64,000 bases of DNA from Microbulbifer sp. SAOS-129_SWC (GCF_039696035.1 NZ_CP155567.1:1191501-1255500); one strand, 5' to 3'. Shown: positions 1 to 12,371, numbered from the stretch's first letter. Program-made: numbers and translations. Notes: generated by a model from the letters alone, not told the origin.

Positions 1-179
1 TCCAGCGGGTAGAGCACGCCGTCTTCGTCCATATCCAGGATCACTGCAGACACTTCCAGCAGTGCATCGGTGCGCGCATTGAAGCCGCCACTCTCCAGGT
101 CGACGACCACGGGCAGAAAGCCGCGGAAGCGCTGGGCCAGGAGGCTTTTGGGTCCGGTGGGTTCTTCGGCGGGGGTCAC
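1..179 (-). CDS. rnt: Ribonuclease T, N-terminal part (gene runs off the left edge)
   Basis: Reading leftward from a GTG at 179, the first ~59 codons encode a DEDD-family 3'-5' exonuclease N-terminus: [19 protein letters not shown] followed by [10 protein letters not shown]. This matches the RNase T Exo I motif, with the D-x-E metal ligands in VDLESGG. RNase T trims the 3' ends of tRNA and other stable RNAs. An AAGGA Shine-Dalgarno lies 6 nt before the GTG, supporting that start over an internal one. pyrC lies just upstream on the same strand, an arrangement also known in pseudomonads. The C-terminal two thirds, with Exo II and III, are outside the window. Confidence 0.9.
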   Translation of the reverse strand, partial: MTPAEEPTGPKSLLAQRFRGFLPVVVDLESGGFNARTDALLEVSAVILDMDEDGVLYPL

Positions 180-346
180 TTGGAGTCCTTAGTCGGTAGC
201 TGAGTTCTATCGGAAATTTCGTGCGGCGCCGGTGCCGGTAGCCGCTTGCTCAACAGCCTGATCGGGCCGTTTGCCGGCCGCAGGCGCTTTTCACAAGCGG
301 TTACCGGCACCTTCGCGTCAAATTACAGGGTTCTGTCCGCCGCCGG

Positions 347-1375
347 TCATGCCAGGCGCCAGTTCAGGGTTTCGCCGGCGGCCAGCGGTACCAGCGGTTC
401 GTCGCCCATTTCCAGGCTCTGCGGCAGTTGCCAGGGCTCGCGTACCAGCGTGACGGACCCTTCATTGCGCGGCAGGCCGTAGAAGTCGGGGCCGAATTCG
501 CTGGCGAAGCCCTCGAGCTTGTCCAGTGCGCCGGCGCGCTCGAACGCCTCGGCGTAGAGTTCGATGGCGCTATAGGCGGTGTAACAGCCGGCGCAGCCGC
601 AGGCGGTTTCCTTCTTGCCCTGGGCATGGGGGGCGGAGTCGGTGCCGAGGAAGAATTTCGGGCTGCCGCTGGTGGCCGCCTCGATCAGCGCGGACTGGTG
701 GTAGCCGCGCTTGAGAATCGGCAGGCAGTAATAGTGCGGGCGGATTCCGCCGACCAGCATGTGATTGCGGTTGTACAGCAGGTGGTGCGCAGTGATGGTG
801 GCGCCGACGCCGTCGCGGGCCTTCTGCACGAACTCGGCCGCGTGGGCGGTGGTGATGTGTTCGAGCACGACCTTCAGGGTGGGGAAGTCGTCGACCACGC
901 GGCCCAGGATCTTCTCGATAAACACCTGCTCGCGATCGAAGATGTCGATATCGTGGCTGGTCACTTCGCCGTGCAGCAGCAGCTTCATGCCACATTCCTG
1001 CATGGCTTCGAGGGCCGGGTAGATATTGGCGATATCGGTGACGCCGGAATCCGAATTGGTGGTGGCGCCGGCCGGGTAGAGTTTGGCGGCCACGGCGCCG
1101 GCGGCGTAGGCCTGGCGGATCACCTCGGCATCGGTGCGGTCGGTGAGGTAAATCACCATCAGCGGCTGGAACCCGTTGTCGGCGGGGATCTGCGCGCGGA
1201 TACGCTGCTCATAGGCCTGCAGGTCTGCGGCGTTCACCACCGGCGGCACCAGGTTGGGCATGACGATGGCGCGGCGGAACTGGCGCGCGGCATCGCCGAC
1301 CGTGCGGGCGAGGGCGGCGCCATCGCGCAGGTGGATGTGCCAGTCGTCGGGGGCGCGCAGGGTGAGCTTTTCCAT
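347..1375 (-). CDS. pyrC: Dihydroorotase, class II
   Basis: Cyclises N-carbamoyl-aspartate to dihydroorotate in pyrimidine synthesis (cytoplasm). The 342-aa protein starts [19 protein letters not shown]; the HIHLRDG motif supplies two zinc-binding histidines. [12 protein letters not shown] carries the lysine expected to be carbamylated between the two zincs. LLHGEV and LEHITT supply further histidines, and FLGTDSAPH carries the catalytic Asp. Length fits the ~345-aa family norm. The reading frame is open 21 codons further upstream, but that extension is not conserved in type, so ATG 1375 is preferred. rnt follows downstream, probably co-transcribed. Confidence 0.95.
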   Translation of the reverse strand: MEKLTLRAPDDWHIHLRDGAALARTVGDAARQFRRAIVMPNLVPPVVNAADLQAYEQRIRAQIPADNGFQPLMVIYLTDRTDAEVIRQAYAAGAVAAKLYPAGATTNSDSGVTDIANIYPALEAMQECGMKLLLHGEVTSHDIDIFDREQVFIEKILGRVVDDFPTLKVVLEHITTAHAAEFVQKARDGVGATITAHHLLYNRNHMLVGGIRPHYYCLPILKRGYHQSALIEAATSGSPKFFLGTDSAPHAQGKKETACGCAGCYTAYSAIELYAEAFERAGALDKLEGFASEFGPDFYGLPRNEGSVTLVREPWQLPQSLEMGDEPLVPLAAGETLNWRLA

Positions 1376-1671
1376 GAGTCGGTACCGCGGTGATTGAGTC
1401 AGTCGTCGGGGCGCAGATGCTAACCGAACCACTGCCAAATTGCGACGGCGGATTGTTTACAAAGTAATCAGAGGGCAAGTGGGAAGGACGTTCCGCTAGT
1501 CGTTGGGCAGCTGAAGCGCTACAATCTCGCACCGAAAATGGCGGTGAGACCGCCAAACCTGGGTACAGTTCCAACAATAATTCCCCCAGACCGGCTTATA
1601 TTCCGTGCACTGCTGCAGGTCTTGCCGCAGTGGATTCACTGACGGCGACAATTCCCCAGCAGAGGATGACA
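1376..1671. promoter_or_regulatory. Divergent pyrC / argG intergenic region
   Basis: A 296-nt region between two genes transcribed outward, so it must hold both promoters. A small perfect hairpin (GGCGGT-gag-ACCGCC) lies at 1540-1554. An AGAGGA Shine-Dalgarno sits 5 nt before the argG ATG at 1672. I saw no convincing ARG box or PurR-type operator by eye. Confidence 0.5.
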
Positions 1672-2892
<1,221 letters not shown>

Positions 2893-2900
2893 ATCAGGAC

Positions 2901-2937
2901 CGAAAGGCGATAGATACGCGAAAATCATCGCCTTTCG
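2901..2937 (+). terminator. Hairpin after argG
   Basis: An 11-bp perfect inverted repeat (CGAAAGGCGAT at 2901-2911, its complement at 2927-2937) with a 15-nt loop. No T-run follows, so a strong intrinsic terminator is doubtful. It may attenuate argG read-through or structure the ccoN leader. Confidence 0.45.
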
Positions 2938-3045
2938 ATGGTTGCGGGCTACTGTGAGGGGGTAGACCCGCAACTTTATATCCGCGGTGGGGTTGTTCCG
3001 CGAGTTTTATGGAAATGAATTCTAAAGAGCAACGGAAGTAACAAA

Positions 3046-4506
3046 ATGACGACAACCGTGGCACAGTCGGGGCATCACGCGCCGGACTACAACTACGACA
3101 TAGTGCGCCAGTTCACCGTGATGTCGGTGGTCTGGGGCATCTTTGGTATGGGTATGGGGGTTCTGATCGCGGCGCAGTTGGCGTGGCCGGAACTGAATGA
3201 CTTCTGGCAGCCGTTCAGCCATTTCGGTCGCCTGCGTCCGCTGCATACCAACGCGGTGATCTTCGCGTTTGGCGGCAGTGTGCTGTTCGCCACCTCCTAT
3301 TACGTGGTTCAGCGTACCTGCCATGTGCGCCTGTGGGGCGGCTGGCTGATTCCCTTTACCTTCTGGGGCTGGCAGGTGGTGATTGTCGCCGCGGCGATTA
3401 CGCTGCCGCAGGGCCTGACTTCCACCAAAGAGTACGCCGAGCTGGAATGGCCGATCGATATCCTGGTTGCGCTGATCTGGATCGCCTACGCGCTGGTGTT
3501 TTTTGGCACCATCGTCAAGCGCCGCACTTCCCACATCTATGTGGCCAACTGGTTCTTCGGCGCCTACATCATCACCATCGCCGCGCTGCATATCGTCAAC
3601 AACCTGGAAATTCCGGTTACCGCGTTCAAGTCCTACTCCATTTTTGCCGGGACCAAGGACGCGATGATCCAGTGGTGGTACGGCCATAACGCGGTGGGCT
3701 TCTTCCTCACCGCCGCCTTCCTCGGCATCATGTACTATTTCGTGCCCAAGCAGGCCGGCCGCCCGGTGTATTCCTACCAGTTGTCCATCGTGCACTTCTG
3801 GGCACTGATTTCCATCTACGTCTGGGCCGGTGGCCACCACCTGCACTACTCCGCGCTGCCTGACTGGACCCAGAGCCTGGCCATGGTGATGTCCGTGATT
3901 CTGCTGGCGCCCTCCTGGGGCGGCATGATTAACGGCATCATGACCCTGTCCGGTGCCTGGCACAAACTGCGCACCGACCCGACCCTGCGCTTTTTGGTGG
4001 TGTCCCTGTCGTTCTACGGGATGTCCACCTTCGAGGGGCCGATGATGTCGATCAAGACCGTCAACGCCCTGTCTCACGATACCGACTGGACCATCGGCCA
4101 CGTGCACTCCGGCGCGCTGGGCTGGGTGGCGATGATTTCCATCGGCGCCCTCTACCACCTGGTGCCGGTGCTGTGGCACCGCAAACAGATGTACAGCGTC
4201 AAGCTGATCAGCGCGCACTTCTGGCTGGCCACAGTGGGCACCGTACTGTATATCGCCGCCATGTGGGTCAACGGTATTACCCAGGGCCTGATGTGGCGCG
4301 CCTTCAACGCCGACGGCACGCTGACCTACAGCTTCGTAGAGAGTGTTGTCGCCAGTCACCCGGGTTATGTCGTGCGCTGGCTCGGCGGTGGCTTCTTCCT
4401 GACCGGGATGTTCCTGATGGCCTACAACGTCTTCCGCACCGTTACGGAAAATGAAGACGCATCCCATGACGACAACACCGTGCCGGTGGCGCCGCAGGCG
4501 GTTTAG
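3046..4506 (+). CDS. ccoN: cbb3-type cytochrome c oxidase subunit I
   Basis: Catalytic inner-membrane subunit of the high-affinity terminal oxidase. It carries the low-spin heme b and the heme b3-CuB centre that reduces O2. The 486-aa protein has about 12 hydrophobic helices and conserved family segments: [15 protein letters not shown] (heme histidine), [15 protein letters not shown] and WAGGHHLHY (CuB/heme histidines) and [13 protein letters not shown]. Length is normal. It opens a tight ccoNOQP run (11-nt gap to ccoO). Micro-oxic induction through the box at 2884 is inferred. Confidence 0.96.
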   Translation: MTTTVAQSGHHAPDYNYDIVRQFTVMSVVWGIFGMGMGVLIAAQLAWPELNDFWQPFSHFGRLRPLHTNAVIFAFGGSVLFATSYYVVQRTCHVRLWGGWLIPFTFWGWQVVIVAAAITLPQGLTSTKEYAELEWPIDILVALIWIAYALVFFGTIVKRRTSHIYVANWFFGAYIITIAALHIVNNLEIPVTAFKSYSIFAGTKDAMIQWWYGHNAVGFFLTAAFLGIMYYFVPKQAGRPVYSYQLSIVHFWALISIYVWAGGHHLHYSALPDWTQSLAMVMSVILLAPSWGGMINGIMTLSGAWHKLRTDPTLRFLVVSLSFYGMSTFEGPMMSIKTVNALSHDTDWTIGHVHSGALGWVAMISIGALYHLVPVLWHRKQMYSVKLISAHFWLATVGTVLYIAAMWVNGITQGLMWRAFNADGTLTYSFVESVVASHPGYVVRWLGGGFFLTGMFLMAYNVFRTVTENEDASHDDNTVPVAPQAV

Positions 4507-4517
4507 GAGGAAGAATC

Positions 4518-5135
4518 GTGAAAAACCATGACATAGTCGAAAAAAATATCGGTTTGCTGATCGTTTTCACCTGCATCGCCATCAGCTTTGGCGCCCTGGT
4601 GGAAATCGTTCCGCAGTTTTTTACCGACAACAACAACGAGCCAATCGCCGGTCTGAAACCCCTGGGGCCGGTGGAGCTCGAGGGGCGCGATATCTATATC
4701 CGCGAGGGCTGCCACGTCTGCCACACCCAGATGATCCGCCCGCTGCGCGCGGAGGTGGAGCGCTACGGTCACTACACCATGGCGCAGGAAGACGTCTACG
4801 AGCACCCCTTCCTGTGGGGTTCCAAGCGCACCGGCCCGGACCTGGCCCGCGTCGGCGGCCGTTACTCCGACGAGTGGCAGCGCGCGCACCTGTACAACCC
4901 GCGCAACGTGGTGCCGGAATCGATCATGCCGTCCTTCCCGTGGCTGTTTGACAACGTCGTCACCGGCGAGCACACCGCCGACAAGATGCGCGCCCTGCGC
5001 AAAGTGGGCGTGCCCTATACCGACGAGGATATCGCCAACGCGGCCAAACCGTTTGCCGGCGGAAAAGTCATGGAAATCGATGCGCTGGTCGCCTACCTGC
5101 AGCAACTCGGTACCCTGGTGAAACAGAAGCGCTAG
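4518..5135 (+). CDS. ccoO: cbb3-type cytochrome c oxidase subunit II (monoheme cytochrome c)
   Basis: Membrane-anchored c-type cytochrome passing electrons from CcoP toward CcoN. The 205-aa protein has an N-terminal transmembrane anchor (about residues 10-32) and one heme site, [14 protein letters not shown] (CxxCH). The distal Met ligand is probably in [10 protein letters not shown]. The start is GTG 4518, backed by a strong AGGAGGA a few bases upstream, and it follows ccoN by 11 nt. 205 aa is typical of the family. Confidence 0.95.
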   Translation: MKNHDIVEKNIGLLIVFTCIAISFGALVEIVPQFFTDNNNEPIAGLKPLGPVELEGRDIYIREGCHVCHTQMIRPLRAEVERYGHYTMAQEDVYEHPFLWGSKRTGPDLARVGGRYSDEWQRAHLYNPRNVVPESIMPSFPWLFDNVVTGEHTADKMRALRKVGVPYTDEDIANAAKPFAGGKVMEIDALVAYLQQLGTLVKQKR

Positions 5136-5147
5136 CGGAGCAGCGGA

Positions 5148-5378
5148 ATGGATATCAATACACTGCGCGTGGTCTCCGTGGTTCTGGGGAGTATCGCGTT
5201 TCTGGGGGTATGCTGGTGGGCATTCGCACCAAAGCATAAAGCACGTTTCGAAGAGGATGCCATGTTGCCGTTTGCCGATGAGGGCGGAGTCCCCGGCGCG
5301 GCAGACGCGATGGACGGAACGGGCGCAGAGGCGGTTAGCAAAGCCGCACAACAGAACAAGGGGCAGGACGAACAATGA
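5148..5378 (+). CDS. ccoQ: cbb3 oxidase assembly/stability subunit CcoQ
   Basis: A 76-aa protein with one transmembrane helix (about residues 9-28, VVSVVLGSIAFLGVCWWAF) followed by PKHKARFEEDAMLPFADE. The basic turn plus FE-x-A-x-LPFAD pattern is the hallmark of CcoQ/FixQ. It stabilises the association of CcoP with the core complex. It overlaps ccoP by 4 nt (ATGA), indicating translational coupling. The C-terminal tail is low-complexity and Ala/Gly/Asp-rich. Confidence 0.88.
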   Translation: MDINTLRVVSVVLGSIAFLGVCWWAFAPKHKARFEEDAMLPFADEGGVPGAADAMDGTGAEAVSKAAQQNKGQDEQ

Positions 5379-6283
5379 GTACATTTTGGAGTATTTGGGT
5401 CATCGTACTCACGCTAACCAACCTCGGGCTGGTGACCTGGATTCTGTTCGCCAACCGCAAGGTGGCGGTCAGTGACCAGAACGAGCCCGACAACCAGACC
5501 ACCGGACACGTTTACGACGGCATCGAGGAATACGACAACCCGCTGCCGCGCTGGTGGTTCATGCTGTTCGTGGCCACCCTGGTCTTTGCCGCCCTGTACC
5601 TGGCCATCTACCCGGGTCTCGGCAACTTCAAGGGCTTTTCCGGTTGGACCTCGCACAAGCAGCTCGAGCGTCACCAGGAAGAGGCGCAAGCGCGTTTCCA
5701 GGAGAGCTTTGGCAAGTACCAGAAAATGCCCATCGAGAAAATTGCCGAGAGCCGCGAGGCCCTCAAAATGGGCGCGCGTATCTTTGCCAACAACTGCGCG
5801 GTTTGTCACGGCGCCGACGGTGGCGGTAATTACGGCTTCCCGAACCTGACCGACAACTACTGGCGCTACGGCGGCTCGCCGGAGAAAATCCTCGAGACCC
5901 TGCACAATGGCCGCCAGGGCGTGATGCCACCGCAGGAGCCGGTCATCGGTGAAGAGGGCGTCAAGGATGCCGCGGAATACGTACTGGCGCTCAGTGGCCA
6001 GGAGCACGATGCCGCCATGGCGGCCAAGGGCAAGAAGATTTTCGGCACCGTGTGCATGGCCTGTCACGGTATGGATGGCAAGGGCAACCAGACGATCGGT
6101 GCGCCCAACCTGACGGACGATATCTGGATTTACGGCAGCAGCCGCGAAGAGATTCGCCACACCATTCGCAACGGCCGCCACAACCAGATGCCGGCGCAGA
6201 AGGACAAGCTGCGCGAGGACAAGATCCGCCTGGTGGCGGCCTATGTCTACAGCCTCTCGCGTCAGCAAGAGGTAGAGCAGTAG
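5375..6283 (+). CDS. ccoP: cbb3-type cytochrome c oxidase subunit III (diheme cytochrome c)
   Basis: Entry point for electrons from soluble cytochrome c. The 302-aa protein has two N-terminal transmembrane helices (about residues 5-25 and 60-80) and a periplasmic diheme part. The heme sites are NNCAVCHGADGGG and TVCMACHGMDGKGN. Each is followed by a P-N-L-T-D-x-x-W-x-Y-G segment, indicating duplicated cytochrome domains; the likely Met ligands are in GVMPPQ and NQMPAQ. Length is normal. Its ATG overlaps the ccoQ stop. Confidence 0.95.
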   Translation: MSTFWSIWVIVLTLTNLGLVTWILFANRKVAVSDQNEPDNQTTGHVYDGIEEYDNPLPRWWFMLFVATLVFAALYLAIYPGLGNFKGFSGWTSHKQLERHQEEAQARFQESFGKYQKMPIEKIAESREALKMGARIFANNCAVCHGADGGGNYGFPNLTDNYWRYGGSPEKILETLHNGRQGVMPPQEPVIGEEGVKDAAEYVLALSGQEHDAAMAAKGKKIFGTVCMACHGMDGKGNQTIGAPNLTDDIWIYGSSREEIRHTIRNGRHNQMPAQKDKLREDKIRLVAAYVYSLSRQQEVEQ

Positions 6284-6299
6284 TAGGCCTCCCGCCAAC

Positions 6300-6319
6300 G
6301 CCCCCGCGAACGCGGGGGC
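6300..6319 (+). terminator. GC-only hairpin between ccoP and ccoG
   Basis: GCCCCCGCG-AA-CGCGGGGGC is a near-perfect palindrome 17 nt after the ccoP stop. No T-run follows, so it may stabilise the ccoNOQP transcript end or partly terminate it rather than fully separate it from ccoG. Confidence 0.45.
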
Positions 6320-6418
6320 AAATCAGGACACAGGCGTTACAGGGACGAAGAAAAAAAGCCTCAGCATCGACGAAAGTTATCTGTCGCGCGTCGGCGGGGC
6401 AGATGTAAGTGAGGTTTT

Positions 6419-7837
<1,419 letters not shown>

Positions 7838-7853
7838 AGCCGTGGAGTCGTCT

Positions 7854-8378
7854 GTGAATGAAGAAACGTCCAAGCCCTGGTATCGCGAGGCAATGGTGTG
7901 GGTGGTGCTGGCGCCGCTGATTCTGGTGCTGGCCGTGTGTTCGGTGATGGTCACCATCGCCGTCAAGTATGCCGACGATACCGTCAGCGATACCTATTAC
8001 AAAGATGGCCGCGCCTACAATTACATCGCCCGTCAAGACAAGCGTTCGGCAGAACTGGGGCTGGCCGGCATGCTGCAGTTTGATCGCCAGGCCGGTACCG
8101 TGGATCTGGATCTCACCGGTCAGATGAAATTCCCCCAGCAGCTGCTGCTGACTCTCGGGCACCCGCTGGACAAGCGGCTCGACCAGCAGATTATTCTCAC
8201 GCGCGACGGCAGCCGGCACTACCGCGGCAAATTGCTGCAGCGGCCGGAACACCGCTGGTATGTGCGTCTGCTGCCGGAACTGGATCCGGACAAACACCTG
8301 CAGGCGGACTGGCACCTGAAAGGCACCATCGACTTTGATCAGGGCGACGCCATTCCGCTAAATCCCGTCGAGCAATGA
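7854..8378 (+). CDS. ccoH: CcoH/FixH family cbb3 assembly protein
   Basis: Single-span membrane protein required for cbb3 maturation. Residues 10-35 form the helix (WVVLAPLILVLAVCSVMVTIAV), followed by ADDTVSDTYYKDGRAYN, a FixH signature. A GTG at 7842 is also in frame, but GTG 7854 has a GGAG at 6 nt and is preferred (174 aa). Its end overlaps ccoI by the 4-nt ATGA, so the two are probably translationally coupled. Confidence 0.88.
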   Translation: MNEETSKPWYREAMVWVVLAPLILVLAVCSVMVTIAVKYADDTVSDTYYKDGRAYNYIARQDKRSAELGLAGMLQFDRQAGTVDLDLTGQMKFPQQLLLTLGHPLDKRLDQQIILTRDGSRHYRGKLLQRPEHRWYVRLLPELDPDKHLQADWHLKGTIDFDQGDAIPLNPVEQ

Positions 8379-10816
8379 CCGCGCCCGCCTGCTTTCACTG
8401 CGGACTGCCGGTTCCCCCCGACAGCGGCCACTCGGTACTGATCGATGGCACCGAACAACCCATGTGCTGCCCCGGCTGTGAGGCGGTGGCCGGGGCGATT
8501 GTCGCCGGCGGTCTCGACAGCTTCTACCGCTACCGCGATACCCGCAGCGAGCGCCCCGAACCGACGGCGCAGGACAACCCCTGGGCGCCCTATGACCTGC
8601 CGGACGTGCAGGACCAGTTTGTGCACGACTGGGAGCAGGGCGGGCGCATCGCCGGCCTGCTGATCGGCGGTATTACCTGTGCCGCCTGTGTGTGGCTGAT
8701 CGAAAGGCACCTCGGTGCTGTCGACGGTGTGCGGCGGGTATCCGTCAACGCCAGCACCCAGCGTGCGCAAATCGGCTACGACCCGCAGCGGGTGCGGCCC
8801 AGCCAGCTGTTTGCGGCACTGGCGAGGATCGGCTACCGCCCGGCGCCGGCAACGGCTGCCGGCGGCGAACAGCTGCTGCAGCGCGAGCGGCGCGCGGCGC
8901 TGCGGCGCCTCGGGGTCGCCGGGCTGGGGACCATGCAGGTGATGATGTTCGCCATCGCCCTCTACTTTGGCGCCAGCAGCGGCATCGACGCCGGACTGCA
9001 GCGCTATCTGCGCTGGGTGTCGTTGCTGGTGGCCACACCGGTGGTGTTCTACGCCGCGCGGCCGTTTTTCAGCGCGGCGCTGCGCAGCCTGCGCGGCGGC
9101 CACCTGAGCATGGATGTGCCGGTGTCGCTGGCCATCGGCCTCGCCTATGGCGCCAGCTTTTATGCCACCGCGTTCAATACCGGCGACGTCTACTTCGAAT
9201 CCATCTCCATGTTCACCTTCTTCCTGCTGCTGGGGCGCGCGGTCGAGATGCGTGCGCGCCACCGCGCCGGCCTCGCCAGCGGTGGCCTGGCCCAGTTGCT
9301 GCCACTGACGGCGGCCCGGCTCGAGGGAGATACGGTGGAAAATATCCCGGTTGCCGCGCTGGCGGCGGGCGACCGCATCCTGCTGCGCGCCGGCGATGTG
9401 GTTGCCGCCGACGGGGAGGTGGAGGAGGGCGACAGCGGGGTGGACGAGTCCCTGCTCAGCGGTGAATCTGCGCCGCAGCCGAAATCACCCGGCAGCCGCG
9501 TGTTTGCCGGCAGCGTCAATCGCGACTCGGCACTGGTCGTGCGGGTAACCGCGGCCGGCAGGGCCACCCGCCTGTCGGCGATCGAGCAGCTGGTGGAGCG
9601 GGCACAGCTGGAAAAGCCGCGCCAGGTGGCGCTGGCGGATCGGCTGGCGGGCTATTTTGTCGGCGCGGTGCTGCTGGCGGCCGCAGGCGCCTTTGCGGTC
9701 TGGTGGCAGATCGATTCTGAACGCGCTTTCTGGGTGGCGCTGTCGGTACTGGTGGTGACCTGCCCGTGTGCCCTGTCGCTGGCCACACCGGCGGCGCTGG
9801 CCGCCGCCTCCCTGCGCCTGCAGCAGATGGGCCTGCTGGTGGCCGGCGGCCAGCTGCTGGAGACGCTGCCGCGCCTGACGCGCGCGGTGTTCGACAAGAC
9901 CGGTACCCTGACGCTGGGCGAACCGCGGGTACAGCAGGTACTGCCGTTGCGCCACGGCTGGGACGCAACGCGGGTGCTGGCGGTGGCCGCCGCGCTGGAA
10001 TCCCGCAGTAACCACCCGTTGGCGCGCGCGTTTGCCGGCGAGCGCGGTCAGTGCAGGGCGGAAAATCTGCGCACGATCACCGGCCGCGGCGTCGAGGGCG
10101 AAGTCGACGGCCACGGCTACCGCCTCGGCCGCGCGGATTTCGCCGCGACCGCGGCGCCGGCGCTGCCGGAGGAATCCGGCCAGTGGCTGCTGCTCGGTGA
10201 CGGCGCCGGGCCGGTGGCGTGGATCGGCCTCGGCGATGCGCTGCGCCCGTCCGCGCGCGCGGCGGTGGCCGGTTTGCAGACCGCCGGCCTGGCGGTGGAG
10301 CTGCTGAGTGGCGATCAGTCCGGCGAGGTGGCGCGCGTCGCCGCGGCCGCGGGGATTGCCGATTTTTGCGCGGGAGCCTCCCCGGAAGACAAGCTCGCCC
10401 ACCTGCAGGCCCTGCAGGCCGGCGGTGCGCGGGTGCTGATGGTGGGCGACGGACTCAACGATGTGCCGGTGCTCAGCGGTGCCGATGCCTCGGTGGCGAT
10501 GCTGTCGGCGGCAGACCTGGCCCGTTCCCGCGCTGACGCGATACTGCTCGGTGGCGACCTGCAGGCGCTGCCCCGCGCCGTTGCGCTGGCGCACCGCTGC
10601 CGCAGGATTGTGCGCCAGAACCTGCTCTGGGCGCTGGGGTACAATGCACTGGCAATGCCGCTGGCGGTGTGTGGCCTGGTGCCCCCCTGGGCCGCGGCGA
10701 TCGGCATGTCGGTGAGTTCGCTGGTGGTGGTGCTGAACGCGGTGCGACTCTCGGCCCGGCCTGCGCACAGCGCGCCCGCACGCAGCCTGGATGCCGCCCC
10801 GCGCAACGCTGGCTGA
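8375..10816 (+). CDS. ccoI: Copper-translocating P1B-type ATPase CcoI
   Basis: Exports copper to the periplasmic side for loading the CuB centre of CcoN. The 813-aa protein begins with a Cys-rich metal-binding segment (CFHCGLPVP, MCCPGCEAV), then an HMA domain with GITCAACVW. It has eight hydrophobic spans, the TGE-type actuator loop LLSGESAPQPK, the membrane copper motif TCPCALSLATP, and the phosphorylation site DKTGTLTLG. The ATP-hinge motif GDGLNDVPVL follows. The N-terminal CxxC segment distinguishes CcoI/FixI from CopA. Confidence 0.95.
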   Translation: MTAPACFHCGLPVPPDSGHSVLIDGTEQPMCCPGCEAVAGAIVAGGLDSFYRYRDTRSERPEPTAQDNPWAPYDLPDVQDQFVHDWEQGGRIAGLLIGGITCAACVWLIERHLGAVDGVRRVSVNASTQRAQIGYDPQRVRPSQLFAALARIGYRPAPATAAGGEQLLQRERRAALRRLGVAGLGTMQVMMFAIALYFGASSGIDAGLQRYLRWVSLLVATPVVFYAARPFFSAALRSLRGGHLSMDVPVSLAIGLAYGASFYATAFNTGDVYFESISMFTFFLLLGRAVEMRARHRAGLASGGLAQLLPLTAARLEGDTVENIPVAALAAGDRILLRAGDVVAADGEVEEGDSGVDESLLSGESAPQPKSPGSRVFAGSVNRDSALVVRVTAAGRATRLSAIEQLVERAQLEKPRQVALADRLAGYFVGAVLLAAAGAFAVWWQIDSERAFWVALSVLVVTCPCALSLATPAALAAASLRLQQMGLLVAGGQLLETLPRLTRAVFDKTGTLTLGEPRVQQVLPLRHGWDATRVLAVAAALESRSNHPLARAFAGERGQCRAENLRTITGRGVEGEVDGHGYRLGRADFAATAAPALPEESGQWLLLGDGAGPVAWIGLGDALRPSARAAVAGLQTAGLAVELLSGDQSGEVARVAAAAGIADFCAGASPEDKLAHLQALQAGGARVLMVGDGLNDVPVLSGADASVAMLSAADLARSRADAILLGGDLQALPRAVALAHRCRRIVRQNLLWALGYNALAMPLAVCGLVPPWAAAIGMSVSSLVVVLNAVRLSARPAHSAPARSLDAAPRNAG

Positions 10817-10933
10817 GGGCGGGCCAACCCGCCAGTACTGCAAGGTTGGCAATCTGATCTTTCCGGGCGACACCGCGATAGCGGCCGGGTGGAACTGTTG
10901 GATTGTCGGGTGAATTTCAACTCCGGGTTACGA

Positions 10934-11170
10934 ATGGACAGCCTCTATATCCTGATTCCGATCGCCATTGTCTTTATCGGCAGCGCCGTGAAGCTGTTCT
11001 TCTGGGCAGTGAACAACGGTCAGTACGACGATCTGGACACCGAGGGGCGCCGCATTCTGTTCGACGACGACGTGCCGCCGCCGGGCGGCGACGCTGGCGC
11101 CGAGCAGACCGATGCGGACGGCGCCCCCGACAGCGCTACCGATAGTGAAAACAGCGGTGGTTGCCAGTGA
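10934..11170 (+). CDS. ccoS: cbb3-type oxidase assembly protein CcoS
   Basis: A 78-aa protein with one N-terminal transmembrane helix (MDSLYILIPIAIVFIGSAV) followed by LFFWAVNNGQYDDLDTEGRRILFDDD. This is the classic CcoS signature, including the G-Q-Y/F-D-D-L-x-x-x-x-x-R-I-L-x-D-D core. CcoS is needed for cofactor insertion into CcoN. The frame is open 15 codons further upstream; ATG 10934 gives the conserved start. Its stop overlaps the next gene by GTGA. Confidence 0.9.
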   Translation: MDSLYILIPIAIVFIGSAVKLFFWAVNNGQYDDLDTEGRRILFDDDVPPPGGDAGAEQTDADGAPDSATDSENSGGCQ

Positions 11171-11874
11171 TCGGCGACTGGGGTTTTCTGGCCGCGGCGC
11201 TGGCCATCGGCTTTCTCGGCAGCAGCCACTGTGTCGGCATGTGCGGCGGTATCGCCGGTGCGCTGGGTATGGCGGTGCCGGGGCAGCGCACGGCCTGGGA
11301 CATGCTGCTGTCCTATTCCGCCGGGCGTATCGGCAGCTATACGCTGATGGGCGCCCTGGCCGGCGCCCTGGGGGCGGCGGTATTACCGGCGCTGGCGCCG
11401 CTGCGCCTGATCGCCGGGTTGATGCTGGTGGCAATGGCGCTGTACGTGGGCGGCCTGTGGCGCGGCCTGGTGTGGCTGGAGCGGGGCGGGGCTTACCTGT
11501 GGCGCTATCTGCAGCCGCTGTCGGCAAAGCTGCTGCCGGTGCGCACGTCCGGCCAGGCCGTGGCCCTGGGCGGGCTCTGGGGCTGGCTGCCGTGCGGGCT
11601 GGTATACAGCGCGCTCACCTTTGCCCTGGCGCAGGGCGGGAGTGGGCGCGCGGCGCTGGCGATGCTGGCCTTCGGCATCGGCACGCTGCCGGCCGTGCTG
11701 GCCACCGGTGCCGCCGCCGCGCGCGTGCGCGCAGTGGTGCAGCGGCCACAGGTCAGACTGCTGTTCGCCGGCGCGATACTGCTGTTCGGCCTCTGGACAT
11801 TGTGGGGGGCGTTCGCTGGCCATGGCGCCATGCCCATGGCGGCGACTGAAATGGCTGCACCACACTCGCATTGA
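11167..11874 (+). CDS. TauE/SafE-like membrane protein of the cco cluster
   Basis: A 235-aa polytopic protein with about six hydrophobic spans. It starts with GFLGSSHCVGMCGGIAGALG, which carries the CxxxC-G-G motif shared by COG2836 proteins commonly found beside ccoS. A metal (copper) transport role in oxidase assembly is inferred from that context only. GTG 11167 overlaps the ccoS stop by 4 nt, which decides the start. The tail (HGAMPMAATEMAAPHSH) is rich in Met and His, consistent with metal binding. Confidence 0.82.
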   Translation: MIGDWGFLAAALAIGFLGSSHCVGMCGGIAGALGMAVPGQRTAWDMLLSYSAGRIGSYTLMGALAGALGAAVLPALAPLRLIAGLMLVAMALYVGGLWRGLVWLERGGAYLWRYLQPLSAKLLPVRTSGQAVALGGLWGWLPCGLVYSALTFALAQGGSGRAALAMLAFGIGTLPAVLATGAAAARVRAVVQRPQVRLLFAGAILLFGLWTLWGAFAGHGAMPMAATEMAAPHSH

Positions 11875-12371
11875 GCTCCCCCGGTGTCGCGCGGCACCTC
11901 GCGCCCCCTCTTACGCCGATTCTGCCGCGATGAAAAAGCGGGAACTTTGTGCCGGCGATTGGCGCGAGTTTCCTCCATTGTGGTGGGCCCTGGCAGCAAA
12001 TTGCGTTCGCAATGGTGACTTTTATCAATTCTGTGGATTGTCTTGCAGAATTTGGCGCCATGTATCTGGCATCAAAAGGCAATAGTGGCTATCTTCAGTG
12101 ACGTACAGATGACAGCGCTATCATTTTTAAATGACAGCGCTGTCTGCGTGAGGGCCGGCCGGTGCTACCGATTTGTTGTCTGGTGGTGTCGTGATTGCGG
12201 AGATTTGTCCGCCGCCGCCCGGGGCATTCCACGTGCCATTTGTACTCTCGTATCGACACAGTCCGCTAAGGCGACTGAAGGCAGTACGGCGGCTGTGGGG
12301 CACGGCGATCACTGTGGGGTATCGGTATCGCCGGTCCGATTCGGATAAACCCAACAATAACGGTGATAACG
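11875..12371 (+). promoter_or_regulatory. 497-nt gap upstream of chitinase 1
   Basis: No convincing gene. It holds the paired palindromic operators at 12108-12147 and presumably the promoter and a ~200-nt leader for the chitinase. No classical intrinsic terminator was seen after the TauE/SafE-like gene. Confidence 0.5.
12108..12147. promoter_or_regulatory. Pair of LacI-family-type operators (NagR-like)
   Basis: Two related 18-bp palindromes: GATGACAGCGCTATCATT (12108-12125) and AATGACAGCGCTGTCTGC (12130-12147). Their centres are 22 bp apart, two helical turns. Both contain the core TGACAGCGCT; the second has the perfect dyad GACAGCGCTGTC. The shape recalls LacI-family operators of the N-acetylglucosamine regulator NagR, as I remember them. 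Their position 225-265 nt before a chitinase fits chitin control. Confidence 0.6.

Noticed and set aside
428..1393. Long open frame on the plus strand opposite pyrC
   Set aside because: Antisense shadow of pyrC in GC-rich DNA; the pyrC motifs are intact on the minus strand.
6300..6319. Strong terminator between ccoP and ccoG
   Set aside because: Very stable stem but no T-run; listed only as a hairpin with low confidence.
11621..12085. 154-codon ORF overlapping the TauE/SafE-like gene and the following gap
   Set aside because: Most of it is another frame of the membrane protein gene; no start signal.
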